Shown here piece by piece: positions 7,496-17,710 of a stretch of DNA of 64,000 nt (position 1 is the first letter of the stretch; every line of letters starts with the position of its first letter). This stretch comes from Leptospiraceae bacterium. GTDB lineage: Bacteria; Spirochaetota; Leptospiria; Leptospirales; Leptospiraceae. A program made the position numbers and the translations under genes. The notes under the pieces are model-generated. The model saw nothing but the letters and a program-made list of their open reading frames with translations. It was not told the DNA's origin and made no database searches. Location: contig JADJFV010000009.1 in assembly GCA_016708435.1 (NCBI GenBank), positions 1 through 64,000 on the forward strand, read 5' to 3'.

Positions 7496-10400
7496 GTGAG
7501 TTTAATACCGGATATTGGTCAAGTTGCAGAAGTTAGAAATAGAAAGTACGTTGTTCGCGATATATCCGAAAGTATTGAGAGTTCTTTAACACGCAATCAA
7601 CAAAAGCATCATTTAGTTTATTTATCCAGCATAGAAGAAGATGGTTTTGGGGAAGAAATCATTGTTGCTTGGGAAATTGAGCCCGGTGCAAAAGTGAATG
7701 AAAACTTACTTCCATCTGGAGAGGATTTTGATGATCCTTCTGAATTTGATTCGTTTCTAAATGCGATTCGCTGGAATGTAATTTATTCTAGTTATTCTAA
7801 AAACCTACAAGCTCCTTTTTCGGTCTGGTGCGCAAATAGAAGGATATCAACTTGAACCTCTGATTCGTGCATTAGATATGCCTAGAGCCAACTTGCTAAT
7901 AGCCGACGATGTAGGACTTGGTAAAACCATTGAAGCAGGACTTATAGCGCAAGAATTAGTCATTCGTCAAAAAGCCAGACGGATAATGATTGTTTGTCCC
8001 TCTGCTTTGCAACTCCAGTGGAAAGAACAAATGAGAGATAAATTTGGTCTCAATTTTAAAATTGTTGATTCTGAACTGATGAGATCCTTGCGAAGAGAAA
8101 GAGGAATTTATACCAATCCCTGGACACACTATCCAAGATTGATTACTTCGATTGATTATATCAAAAGAGATAGACCTCTTCGATTATTTGAAGATTCCTT
8201 AAAATCAGATGAAAATAAATTTCAAAGAGATTTTGATTTACTCATCCTAGATGAAGCGCATAACGTTGCTCCTTCGGGCAAAGGAAAGTATGCTACTGAT
8301 TCACAAAGAACTAAAGTGATCCGAGTTCTTGCTCCTCATTTTGAACATAAGTTATTTTTAACGGCAACTCCTCATAATGGATATCCGGAAAGTTTTACAG
8401 CTCTGTTAGAATTATTGGACGACCAGCGTTTTGCACGAGGAATTGAAATAGATCAGAAACAACTTAGAACTATCATGATTCGTCGTTTAAAATCAGAATT
8501 TAAAGATAGAGTTATGGGTAATATGCTTTTTCCTCCAAGGGAAATTCAGCATCTTTCTGTGGAATATACAAAAGAAGAATTAAATGCACATAAGCTTTTG
8601 CAGGAATATGCTGATTCATTCACCGATGATGTAAAAGGTTATAGAGGTGTAATTTTTGATTTTGTAATGAAGTTATTAAAAAAACGATTATTCTCTTCGC
8701 CGGCGGCTTTCCGAAAAACAATTGAAAAACATGAAAAAACAATATTAGAAAAAACTAATAAATCAACTGCAATCAGAGAAAATTCTTTTCAACAAAAGTT
8801 ATCCATCATAGACGATGAGTTTAATGATGATGAAGAGTTTGATTCCTCTACTGAATCTGTTGTCGAAGAAGTATCTGAATACTTTGAATCATTAAACAAA
8901 GACCAATTAGCCATCCTTAAAAAATTAAAAGAGTACGGTTCTAATTTTAGCGAAAGTGGAAATAAAGATTCTAAAGCAAATAAATTAGTATATTGGATAA
9001 AGGAACATTTATTCACAAATGGAAAATGGAATGATAGAAGAGTTCTAATTTTTACTGAATATAGGGATACACAGAAATGGCTTCTGGATACGATTTTTTC
9101 TACTGCTGGAATTTCAGGAGAGGACAGAATCATGAGTATCTATGGAGGCATGAAAGTAGAAGACCGTGAAAAAATAAAAGCGGCATTTCAAGCGGATCCT
9201 AAAGAATCAAAAGTCAGAATATTGTTAGCGACTGACGCTGCATCGGAAGGAATTGATTTACAGAATTTTTGCAATGATTTAATTCACTATGAAATCCCTT
9301 GGAACCCGAATCGAATGGAGCAAAGAAATGGTAGGCTTGATCGACATGGACAAAAAGCTGATAAAGTGAATATTTATCACTTTGTAGGCTCTGGGTATAA
9401 AAACAATGTTGTAGCGGCTAAGGTCGGTGATCTTGAAGCGGATTTAGAATTTTTAATGAGAGCCGCTTTAAAAATAGAAAGGATTCGAGAAGACTTAGGA
9501 AAGATCGGACCGATTCTTGCCAAACAAGTGCAAGAAGCGATGCTTGGAAAGAGAAATTCGTTGGATATTAGAGAAGACGATGATAATTCTGTTAGTAAGA
9601 AAGTATTAAAATTAGAACAGGATTTAAAAAAACAAATCGAAGAAAGTAAACGAAAGCTAGAAGAAACAAAGACAACTCTTCATATTTCACCAAACGAAAT
9701 TTTCAATTCCGTAAAACTCGCTTTAAAGATTTCTGCAAAACCTGAATTGATTCCGGTTACTAGCGATACTCCGCTCTATCCGGATTCTGATTTGTTATTT
9801 AAAGTTCCGAGTTTTAGTGGAAGCTGGGCACAGGCTAATGAAGGTTTGCTTCATCCTTTTTCTGGTAAAGTTCGCCCGATTACATTTGATCCAGAAAGAA
9901 TTAGAGGTAGAGATGATGTTGTGTTAGCCCACATGAATCACCCGCTCGTTCGACTATCGCTCAATCTACTTCGTGCAGAAGTTTGGTCAACCAATCCAAG
10001 TAAATATTTGAAGAGATTAACTGCAAAAATTGTTTCTTCTGATGTTGCCTCAGATATTATAATCGTCCTCTATTCAAGACTACTCATACTTGGATCTAAC
10101 AATCAAAAAATTCAGGAAGAGATTTTACTTTCCGGTGGTTATCTACGAGAAGGAAAAATTGAAAAAATTTCTAAGCATGAAGAGTTAGTTAGAATAGAGA
10201 AAACAATTCCTTTAAAACAATCGATTTCTACAAAGAGAAAATCAGATATTTTACAACTTTGGAAAAAGATTAGCCCTGCACTGGAAAAAGCACAAAGCCA
10301 AAGAGTAGATTCTAGAGCAAAAGAACTCGCAAAAGAATTAGAAAAAAGAAAAGAAACGGAAATTAAAAATATCACTGAGATTTTGAAAGATTTGGAAAAG

Positions 10401-10634
10401 AGAATTAATAGTTTATTAAACACTCCTGAGGAAAAACAATTGACATTTGAATTTTCGGAATTGGAAAAAGATCAATACAAAAAGGACAGAGAGCATTTGA
10501 ACAGAAGGCTTGGATTAATTCCGAAAGAAATAGAGTTGGAAACAAAAAAGATTCAGGATAAATACGCAAGCCAAGTTCCCAAAGTGTTTCCGGTGGGAGT
10601 ATGTATTTTCATCCCTTCGGACTTAAATAGGTGA
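7496..10634 (+). CDS. drmD: DrmD, SNF2-like DISARM helicase (one-base frameshift)
   Basis: The large SNF2/Rad54-type helicase of class 1 DISARM. The GTG start at 7496 opens an N-terminal part of about 107 codons (IPDIGQVAEVRNRKYVV). Adding or dropping one T in the T5 run at 7816-7820 then joins it to the main frame through FRSGAQIEGYQLEPLIRALD. The helicase motifs follow: ADDVGLGKTIEAGL (Walker A), LLILDEAHN (Walker B), FLTATPHNGYPESF (motif III), and ATDAASEGIDL with MEQRNGRLDRHGQ (motifs V-VI). The C-terminal third is helical and lysine/glutamate-rich. The repaired length of about 1046 residues suits the family. DrmD is thought to act with DrmMI/A/B against unmodified phage DNA. The frameshift may be a sequencing error, because dxr shows the same kind. 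Confidence 0.88.
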
Positions 10635-10655
10635 TGGTTTTATAAAGAGATTATT

Positions 10656-10684
10656 TAGACAGGATTAACAGGATTTTCAGGATT
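10656..10684 (+). repeat. AGGATT-type interspersed repeat, copy 1
   Basis: GACAGGATTAACAGG continuing to ATTTTCAGGATT, six bases before the GxxExxY start codon. The same unit recurs at 11066 and 11194 (with reverse partners) and at 16093. Confidence 0.75.
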
Positions 10685-10690
10685 GGTTTT

Positions 10691-11068
10691 ATGGAACAAG
10701 AAGAGATAACAGAAAAGATTATAGCTTGTGCTTTTAAGGTTCATAACACGTTAGGTTTTGGTTTTTTAGAGAAAGTTTATGAGAATGCTTTTAAAATTGA
10801 GTTATTGAAAAATAATTTTGAGGTCAAACAACAATATCCACTACCGGTCTATTATGACGATAACTTAGTTGGTGATTACTTTGCTGATATTGTTGTGAAT
10901 GAAAACATTGTAGTAGAGATAAAGACTGTGGAGACATTAGCTAAAATTCATGAAGCTCAGTTAGTAAATTATTTAAAGGCTTCAAATAATGAGTTTGGAT
11001 TACTTATTAATTTTGGTAAATCAGTACAAGTAAAAAGAAAATATAAAAATCCAAAAGAAGGAATATAG
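10691..11068 (+). CDS. GxxExxY protein (PD-(D/E)XK-like)
   Basis: A 125-residue protein with the family signature LGFGFLEKVYENAF (G-x-x-E-x-x-Y), then YFADIVVNENIVVEIKTVE. That segment resembles the D...E-x-K core of PD-(D/E)XK nucleases. It ends LINFGKSVQVKRKY, also typical. The biological role of the family is not established. It sits between drmD and drmMI, where class 1 DISARM has no fixed gene, and is flanked on both sides by AGGATT-type repeats. The first repeat ends within the ribosome-site region. It therefore looks like a mobile cassette dropped into the operon. Confidence 0.85.
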   Translation: MEQEEITEKIIACAFKVHNTLGFGFLEKVYENAFKIELLKNNFEVKQQYPLPVYYDDNLVGDYFADIVVNENIVVEIKTVETLAKIHEAQLVNYLKASNNEFGLLINFGKSVQVKRKYKNPKEGI

Positions 11069-11296
11069 ACAGGATTAACAAGATTTTCAGGATTTAATTT
11101 GGAATTTGGATGATGATAATCCTGTGCATCCTGTAAATCCTGTCTAAGAAAGTTTTTAAAAAAGGAAAATATAAAAATCCAAAAGAAGGAATATAGACAG
11201 GATTAACAAGATTTTCAGGATTTAATTTGGAATTTGGATGATGATAATCCTGTGCATCCTGTAAATCCTGTCTGAGAAAGTTTTTAAAAAAGGAAA
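11041..11296 (+). repeat. 128-bp tandem duplication
   Basis: 11041-11168 and 11169-11296 are almost identical; the clear difference is TAAGAAAG against TGAGAAAG. Each unit holds the last codons of the GxxExxY gene (KYKNPKEGI and stop), one forward AGGATT-type repeat and its reverse partner AATCCTGTGCATCCTGTAAA. Each unit can therefore fold on itself. The drmMI start lies right after the second copy. Confidence 0.9.
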
Positions 11297-14035
11297 ATGT
11301 GGTATTGAAACCGATTATTAAACATCATATTGAATGGTTGAGTCTCATTGAAGTCTCTGGTCCTTTTCTTGTTCCGAGTGTGCTCAACTCTGCTTTTCCA
11401 AATGGGCTTTTTCCTGTTGAAAGGAGAATGCAAGAAAATCTATTTATCGCATACAATCGATGGAAAGAAGAAATAAATCTAAATAAAGGCGATCTGCGTT
11501 TTCATAAAGTATGGGTGGAATATGTATTAGCCGAACTGCTTGGATATAGAGAATTTCTTTTGGATTTTATGAAAATCCCACAGAATCTTTCTGCTCGATC
11601 TGTAACGGGAAAAAATTTAAAACCAGACTATGTTTTATTTAATGAATCTGCTAGCTTACTCATTCGAGTATTAGAACCAAATAAAAATTTAGAAAAATCA
11701 TCTGTGCATACAGAGGATAAGCCGCTTGATGAAATGAGAGAATTACTTAGAGCAACTAACGTTCCTCTTGGGCTTGTTACCAATGGAAGAATCTGGACTC
11801 TTGTATATTCAAAAAGGGAGGAGCCTACCGGATATGCGACTTGGGACAGCGAATTCTGGCAGGAAGAAAAAATTTCTCTTTCTTCTTTTCAGAATCTATT
11901 GGAACTTAGACGATTTTATGGACTTTCCGAAGAAGAAACACTTTTAGCCCTGTATGAAAAGAGTAAAAATGAACAAATAGAAATTACCAGACAACTTGGA
12001 GATCAAGTTCAGCGTGCGGTGGAAATTTTTATCCAAAACATGGATCGAATCAATCGAGATAGAGATGGAAAATTACTGGAAGGAATTCCACTGATTGAAC
12101 TGTATAACTCTGCTTTGACGTTTATGATGCGTATCATTTTTCTTTTTTATGCGGAAGAAAACGGTCTGTTATTTGGAAATCCAAAGATAGGTGACAAGGC
12201 TTCTTCTTATGGTCTGTTAAACCTGCGCCAAGAACTAAGAGAAATTGCAGACCAAAAGGGAGAAGAAGTTCTAGAAAGAAGACAAGATGCTTACATTCGA
12301 ATCTTAGCAACGTGTAGAGCTATCTATGAAGGAATTCATCACCAAGATTTGTCCTTACCCGCCTATGGGGGAAGTTTATTTGATCCCAATCGGTATCCAT
12401 TTTTAGAAGGGCGAACCAGTAGCAAACAATCCTTATCCGAAGCATTGCCACTGCCTATTCACAATAGGACTATATTGCATATATTAGAAGCAATTCAAAC
12501 TTTGCGTATTAAACTAGCCCCTGGTGAAGTGGAATCAAGACGGATTAGCTTTCGATCTTTAGATGTAAAACAAATCGGTCATGTCTATGAAGGACTTCTA
12601 GATCATACAGCAAAAACGACAAAGGATACTCTATTAAAACTCAAAACTAAAAAAGACGCGGAAGCAATTTTAGAATTAAGCGAGATTGAAAAAGAATTTA
12701 AAAAAGGAATCAACTCTTTTGTAAAATATCTGGAAGAAAGAAAAGTCAAAAACCTAAACCAGTTTAAGAAGAATTTAACATTAGAAAAGAAAGACCAAGA
12801 CTTAACGCTTCTTCGTTCTGTCTGTGAGGGAAAGGAAGATTTAGTAAAAAGAATTGCTCCCTATCTAGACTTGTTGGAAGAGGATACATTTGATCAGCCG
12901 CTTGTCGTTGTAGGTAACGGTGTGTATGTTGCACCGGGAAATGAAAGAAGAGCAACAGGAACGCACTACACTCCAGAAGAAACGTCCATTCCTCTCGTAG
13001 TTCATACATTAGAGCCTTTGATTTACAAGGGAGTTATGGAAGGTAAACCTCAATCGGAATGGAAAATCAAAACTCCAGAAGAAATTTTGACTTTAAAAAT
13101 TTGTGATTCAGCGATGGGGAGTGGTGCAATCCTTGTCCAAGTTCTGCGGTATATGGCAGATAGACTCTTAGAGGCATTGGATACTTATCCTGAAAGCGCT
13201 CCTAGAATTTTACCATTTGGAAAAGAATCCGAGGGAAATCAAAAAGAAGAATTTTTTTCCGAAGACAAAGAAAAACGCAAGCTCCAAGCAAAGCGGCTAA
13301 TAGCGGATAGATGCATTTACGGTGTAGATATCAATCCTATGGCAGTGGAGATGGCAAAACTATCCATCTGGCTTGAGACACTCGATGAGGGAAAACCATT
13401 TAGTTTCTTAGATCATGCGTTTAAATGTGGAGATAGTTTATTAGGAGTTACGAATACTCAATTAGAAGAGTATCTTGGAGATCAAATCCTGATGGATGGA
13501 TATTTAAAACATGCTTTGCGGGATTCTATTTCCCTTAGAGAAGAATTGGAAAATACTCCGGATGATACAATTGAGTTTATAAATAAAAAAAGAATCACCT
13601 TAGAAAAAGCAAATGAGGCGTTAAACGTCCCGAGAGCAACTGCGACTTTAATAACTGCGGCTTTGTACAAAGGAATCACCAGAGAGCAATATGCTACTCA
13701 ATCTGGTGAACCTGAAAAATTATTAAAAGTCTTACAAGGCAAAAATCCATTTCTTTGGCATTTAGAATTTCCTGAGGTCTTTAAAGAGGGTGGCTTCGAT
13801 GCGTTTGTGGGAAATCCTCCGTTTATGGGCGGGCAGAAGATTACAGGAAATATGGGAGAGGCATACAGAGAGTATCTGGTCAATCATCTTGCCAATCAAA
13901 AAAGAGGAAGTGCTGATTTAGTAGCTTATTTTTTCTTACGAAATTTTTCTCTTTTAAAAGAAGGTGGAAACTTTGGACTGATTTCTACCAACACGATTGC
14001 ACAGGGAGATACGAGAGAGACTGGTTTGGATCAAA

Positions 14036-14070
14036 TTACCTCTCCCCAACCCCTCTCCGACACGTAATGC
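14036..14070 (+). repeat. C-rich insertion in drmMI
   Basis: CCTCTCCCCAACCCCTCTCC lies exactly where the methylase family has a short turn between GLDQI and GTIYRA. It adds about ten codons, brings a stop, and changes frame. The text resembles common bacterial extragenic CCTCTCCCC repeats and is unlike the A+T-rich gene around it. Confidence 0.5.
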
Positions 14071-14509
14071 AAAGAGTATTGGAACAATCTACAGAGCCAT
14101 TCCTTCTCAGAAATGGCCGAATACGGCGGCAGTTTATGTGGCGAATGTTTGGATTCATAAAGGACAAGATTGGAAAGCTTCGGTAACGTTGGTAGACGAA
14201 CACGGAAAAGAAACGAACGTTAGTTCTATTAATCCTTATCTTTCCCAAAAAAGTAGAGTAGAAGGAAAACCATTCCAACTAAAGGCTAACGAGGGTAAGT
14301 CGTTCCAAGGCTCGATTGTATTAGGAATGGGATTTGTCCTAGAGCCAGAAGAAGCAGAAGCACTCATTACGAAAAAATCCTAAGAACAAAAATTGTCTTT
14401 ATCCTTATCTGAACGGAGAAGACTTAAACTCTCGTCCTGATCAATCTCCTTCTCGTTGGGTGATTCAATTCTTCGACTGGCCACTTAATCGAAGCGCAAG
14501 CGGCAAATG

Positions 14510-15189
14510 GGGGAAATCCTTTGGAACACGCTTATAAGAATTTAGATATTTTGATTCATAGAACTATTACAGTTGATTCCAATGAGGCAATGGTGGTTGA
14601 TCTTTGGAAGGTAGATTCTCGAAGCAGTGCAGTTGAAAAATAAAACCGGTTTAGAACTACTGGAATATACTCACTCGATAGAAAATTATACAATCAAGCA
14701 TATCTTAAAAAAACATGGCAATGCAAATTCAGAAGAATCACGCGGACAGGAAGCAATCACACAAGAAGAAATTTTTCAGATTCCAGAAATTCTCTATAGA
14801 CCGGATACGATAGAGTATGCGGGAAAGAACAAAAAGAATTTGGAGACCATTCGTTATACCAAAGATATAAACGGGGTGTTGTATTATTTTGAAGAAGTGA
14901 GAACGGGGAAGAAGGAACTTATGGGGACTACACTCTATAAGAAAAAACCGGAGCGTGAGAATGCTGGCAAAAGCCCCCTTCCACTCACGCCCGAAGCGTC
15001 TCTCCGGCAGGAATTTAATGGTACAATGAGACAAAGAATTAGTCAAGCGATTTATGGGGAAAATGTAACACCGAGTAGTGGATTTACCTTTTACAAAGAT
15101 CCACCCGACATAGACAAACCTCTTTCCATAGAGCGCAGAGATTGGTTACGAGCAGGAATTGTTCCTTCCGATTATCCATACCCAGTTGC
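14510..15189 (+). pseudogene. inserted phage segment with PBECR-type nuclease domain
   Basis: Between FDWPLNR and DYPDLLQ of the methylase lies a foreign reading frame. It starts EAQAANGGNPLEHAYKNLDI, shifts at an A5 run (about 14636-14640), and continues as LELLEYTHSIENYTIKHILK. KKHGN, RGQEAITQEEIFQIPEIL, YAGKNKKN and YYFEEVRTGKKELMGTTLYK follow. This is the H...K-H-G / G-T-x-Y-K pattern I associate with phage Barnase-EndoU-ColicinE5/D-RelE-like (PBECR) nuclease domains of Mu-type phages. After a C-rich stretch (14970-15005) a further unknown phage-like piece (MRQRISQAIYGENVTPSSG) runs into the methylase frame. No transposase, no clear terminal repeats and no target duplication were seen. 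The family name is from memory of motifs and moderately sure. Confidence 0.6.
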
Positions 15190-16092
15190 TGCGGATTATC
15201 CTGATTTGCTGCAAATCGTAGAAGAGAAGGTAAAACCGGAGAGGGATAATAATAACAGAGACGTCTATAGAAAGAAGTGGTGGCAGTATGGGAAAAGCGT
15301 CCTGATTTATTTGCTAGAATTGCTGGTATGGAAAGGGTGTTGGGAATATCGACCTCAAGTACAAAGTTTGTTTTATTCTCATATACATCGAGTGAGACAA
15401 TGTTTTCAAATGCTGTAGCTGTTCTAATTCCCGATCTACATACTTATACTTTAATTTCTTCAAGCTTACATGACGTATGGACAATAGAAAATACAAGTTT
15501 GTTAGAAACTAGAATTCGTTATACGCCTTCCGATTGTTTTGAAACATTCCCGTTTCCTGATTTGGATTCCCCATCATTACGCGATATTGGAGAACAATAT
15601 TACGATTTACGCAAACAGAGTATGGTTGCGAATAACGAAGGTTTGACGAAGACATACAATCGTTTTCATGATCCGAAATATGCGAATGATAAAAATACGA
15701 CCGACGTAAAGATGCGATTCATCGCGTCTCTACGGGAACTGCATGTGGCAATGGACTACGCCGTCCGCGATGCCTACGGGTGGATGGATTTAGATTTAGA
15801 ACATGGATTTCACGAAACAAAACAAGGTGTGCGGTTTACAGTGAGTGACCGCGCACGAGTTGAGATATTGGATCGGTTGTTGGAATTAAATCATGCGCGT
15901 TATGCGGCGGAGGTAGCCGAGGAAGAAGAAAGAAAGCGTTTGAATGTGAAATCGAAATCTACTTCTAAGAAGAAAGCGGATGCTCAAGCGGAAACTATTC
16001 ATTATCCGAAAGATTTATTCGGAGAACAGATTGCGTCGGATTTGTTTGGGAAAGAGATTGAATCCGGGAAGGGACGAAAGAGGAAGTGAGTT

Positions 16093-16121
16093 TAGACAGG
16101 ATTAACAGGATTTTCAGGATT
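16093..16121 (+). repeat. AGGATT-type interspersed repeat, copy at drmMI end
   Basis: GACAGGATTAACAGG continuing to ATTTTCAGGATT begins three bases after the drmMI stop. It is the last forward copy in the island and precedes the three-gene unit. Confidence 0.75.
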
Positions 16122-16139
16122 GATTTGGTGAGTGGGATG

Positions 16140-17369
16140 GATGTGATTGTGGACAAAGAAACCATTTTAGATGAATTAGGATATAATTCTTTTTTGAATA
16201 AGAATTTATATATCTTATTGTCTGGGGCTAGTGAGGATTTACCTTGCGTTAACCTCCTATTTATTATTCTTTTAGATCATAATAATTCTGGCTTCTCTAG
16301 GATAGAATTGGAAAATCTATTAAAAGAGAAATATCTCTACAAAGTAGATTCGTTATCTAATTCTATTGAGAGTTTAGATAAGCAAGGATTTATTCTTCAT
16401 AATGCTAATAAGTATTTTTTGAATGATGCTGTATATAGAAGTCATAAAAACAATTATGATAATTACAAAAAAGAAGCTAACCACCAATATCAAACGATAC
16501 GTAACAATATAATTCAAAAAGAAATATTAGAAGGCTTTGGAGATCAAGCATCTCAGTGGGAAAGTTTTCATGAATTAATATTAACTTTAGTCTGTCTGTT
16601 GGCTTATAAATTAAACCAAACAGATAAAAAAGAAGATTTTAAATCAATAGTAAAGTCAATCAATTTACATTGTAAAACTTATCAAATTGAAAAAACTGTA
16701 GAGTGGATTTCTTATCTAGACTCTAATTTTCAAAAAGAGTTTTCCTTATTTCTTTCTTCGCATTTAAAGGCTTGTCTTTATCTCATGAAATGCGAAAGGA
16801 CAAAATTAAAATTAGATTTTAAAAATACTTCTAATTACTATCCGCTAATTATTCGAGCCTTTCTTGTTATTTTAAACTCTTATTCTTCTTTAAAAAATTT
16901 GGAAAATTCTTTAGTGGCTACAGTTAATGATTTATTACTTAGTTGGATAGATAAATCTTTAAAGGAGCAGGTAGAGCTAGAATCCGTAGTCTCTTATCAA
17001 ATGCAAACTTTAGAATCTGATTTAAAAAATAGATTGAATGAATACCATCAATCAGATGCAAAAACGATGGAGCAGCTAACGGCTAAAGTAGACGAAAGAG
17101 TTCATAAAATAGAAACGATCGAAAAACATTATAATAAACTATTAGTAGAGTTTAGTAGTGTGCGTAAGGAAAAAGAAAGAGATAGAAAAATAAAGAAATT
17201 AGAAGGGGATTGGAAAAAAACAAAAGACTCGCTAGCTAGAAAGTCAGAGCAATACCATAAAAAAGAACAAAGTAAATATTTAAAAATTTTAGGTTTGTCG
17301 AGTCTGAGCTGTCTCTATTTAGTATTTGTTTTAATGCTATTTTTATCCCTGATTTTAAATCGCTTTTAG
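16140..17369 (+). CDS. hypothetical coiled-coil membrane-anchored protein
   Basis: About 409 residues. The frame is open from GTG 16086, but the first residues of that version (SLDRINRIFRIDL) are only a translation of the AGGATT repeat. I prefer ATG 16140 (MDVIVDKETILDELGYNSFL). The N-terminal ~100 residues look helical and could form a winged helix (FSRIELENLLKEKYLYKVDS). Residues ~290-370 are a lysine/glutamate-rich coiled coil. The end is a single transmembrane segment (SLSCLYLVFVLMLFLSLIL). No family was recognised. It is the first gene of a tight three-gene unit with 17375 and 17707. Confidence 0.6.
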   Translation, partial: DVIVDKETILDELGYNSFLNKNLYILLSGASEDLPCVNLLFIILLDHNNSGFSRIELENLLKEKYLYKVDSLSNSIESLDKQGFILHNANKYFLNDAVYRSHKNNYDNYKKEANHQYQTIRNNIIQKEILEGFGDQASQWESFHELILTLVCLLAYKLNQTDKKEDFKSIVKSINLHCKTYQIEKTVEWISYLDSNFQKEFSLFLSSHLKACLYLMKCERTKLKLDFKNTSNYYPLIIRAFLVILNSYSSLKNLENSLVATVNDLLLSWIDKSLKEQVELESVVSYQMQTLESDLKNRLNEYHQSDAKTMEQLTAKVDERVHKIETIEKHYNKLLVEFSSVRKEKERDRKIKKLEGDWKKTKDSLARKSEQYHKKEQSKYLKILGLSSLSCLYLVFVLMLFLSLILNRF

Positions 17370-17374
17370 AAAGT

Positions 17375-17710
17375 TTGTTTCCGCATACTTTACTTAGCGT
17401 TTTCCTTTATGCACTTACTCCAATTATGATTATTTTGGCTATATTTACTCTGCCCAATATGCTTACTAATATTTATAAACATAAAAGATTTGATTATGCA
17501 AATGCTTTAGCTGATGAAATTTACAAAGAAAAAGAGAAGGAGTCCATTAAGCTTTATGAATTTTACGGGCAGGCAATTCAAATGGAACTTTCCCAATTAA
17601 CCCCTGAGGAAGCATCGGCAATAGCACCCGTCTATCACATTTACGGTGGAACAAACGTAATTAGCGAGACGATCAATAATCTTACACAAAATGGAGTTAA
17701 GGAAGAATGA
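17375..17710 (+). CDS. small membrane protein with C-terminal GG-x-NV motif
   Basis: 111 residues from TTG 17375, six bases after the previous stop. One hydrophobic segment near the N-terminus (LYALTPIMIILAIFTLPNML) is followed by a charged cytoplasmic helix and a tail IYGGTNVISETINNL. That tail is closely similar to the beginning of the next protein (VTGGQNVFATNIENL). The stop overlaps the next start (ATGA-type overlap at 17707). Together with the membrane-anchored upstream protein it suggests a membrane-bound complex. No known family. Confidence 0.55.
   Translation: MFPHTLLSVFLYALTPIMIILAIFTLPNMLTNIYKHKRFDYANALADEIYKEKEKESIKLYEFYGQAIQMELSQLTPEEASAIAPVYHIYGGTNVISETINNLTQNGVKEE

Larger units (their letters stand above)
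11299..16089 (+). pseudogene. drmMI: DrmMI, DISARM class 1 adenine methylase, interrupted
   Basis: An N6-adenine methylase of the large type. Start GTG 11299 follows AAAAAAGGA. The first frame carries HYTPEE, motif I DSAMGSGAILV (about residue 602), GVDINPMAVEMAKLSIW and motif IV GNPPF (about residue 837). It stops after GLDQI, where a C-rich insert (about 14036-14070) interrupts. The gene resumes as GTIYRAIPSQKWPN in a second frame (stop at 14383). It shifts again at the A6 run 14372-14377 into NPKNKNCLYPYLNGEDLNSR, up to FDWPLNR near 14505. A foreign segment of about 690 bp follows. The methylase returns at DYPDLLQIVEEKVKPERD (15190), shifts once more at 15290-15296, and ends with FPFPDLDSPSLRDIGEQYYD and a basic tail. 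The single-base shifts may be errors; the two insertions are not easily explained that way. Confidence 0.85.

Noticed and set aside
11041..11296. CRISPR or integron array made of AGGATT units
   Set aside because: It is one 128-bp tandem duplication with an internal inverted repeat, not multiple short repeats with unique spacers; no integrase is nearby.
11299..16089. type I or type IIG restriction enzyme instead of DISARM methylase
   Set aside because: There is no specificity subunit and no fused nuclease. The partner genes drmD, drmA and drmB in class 1 order fit DISARM better.
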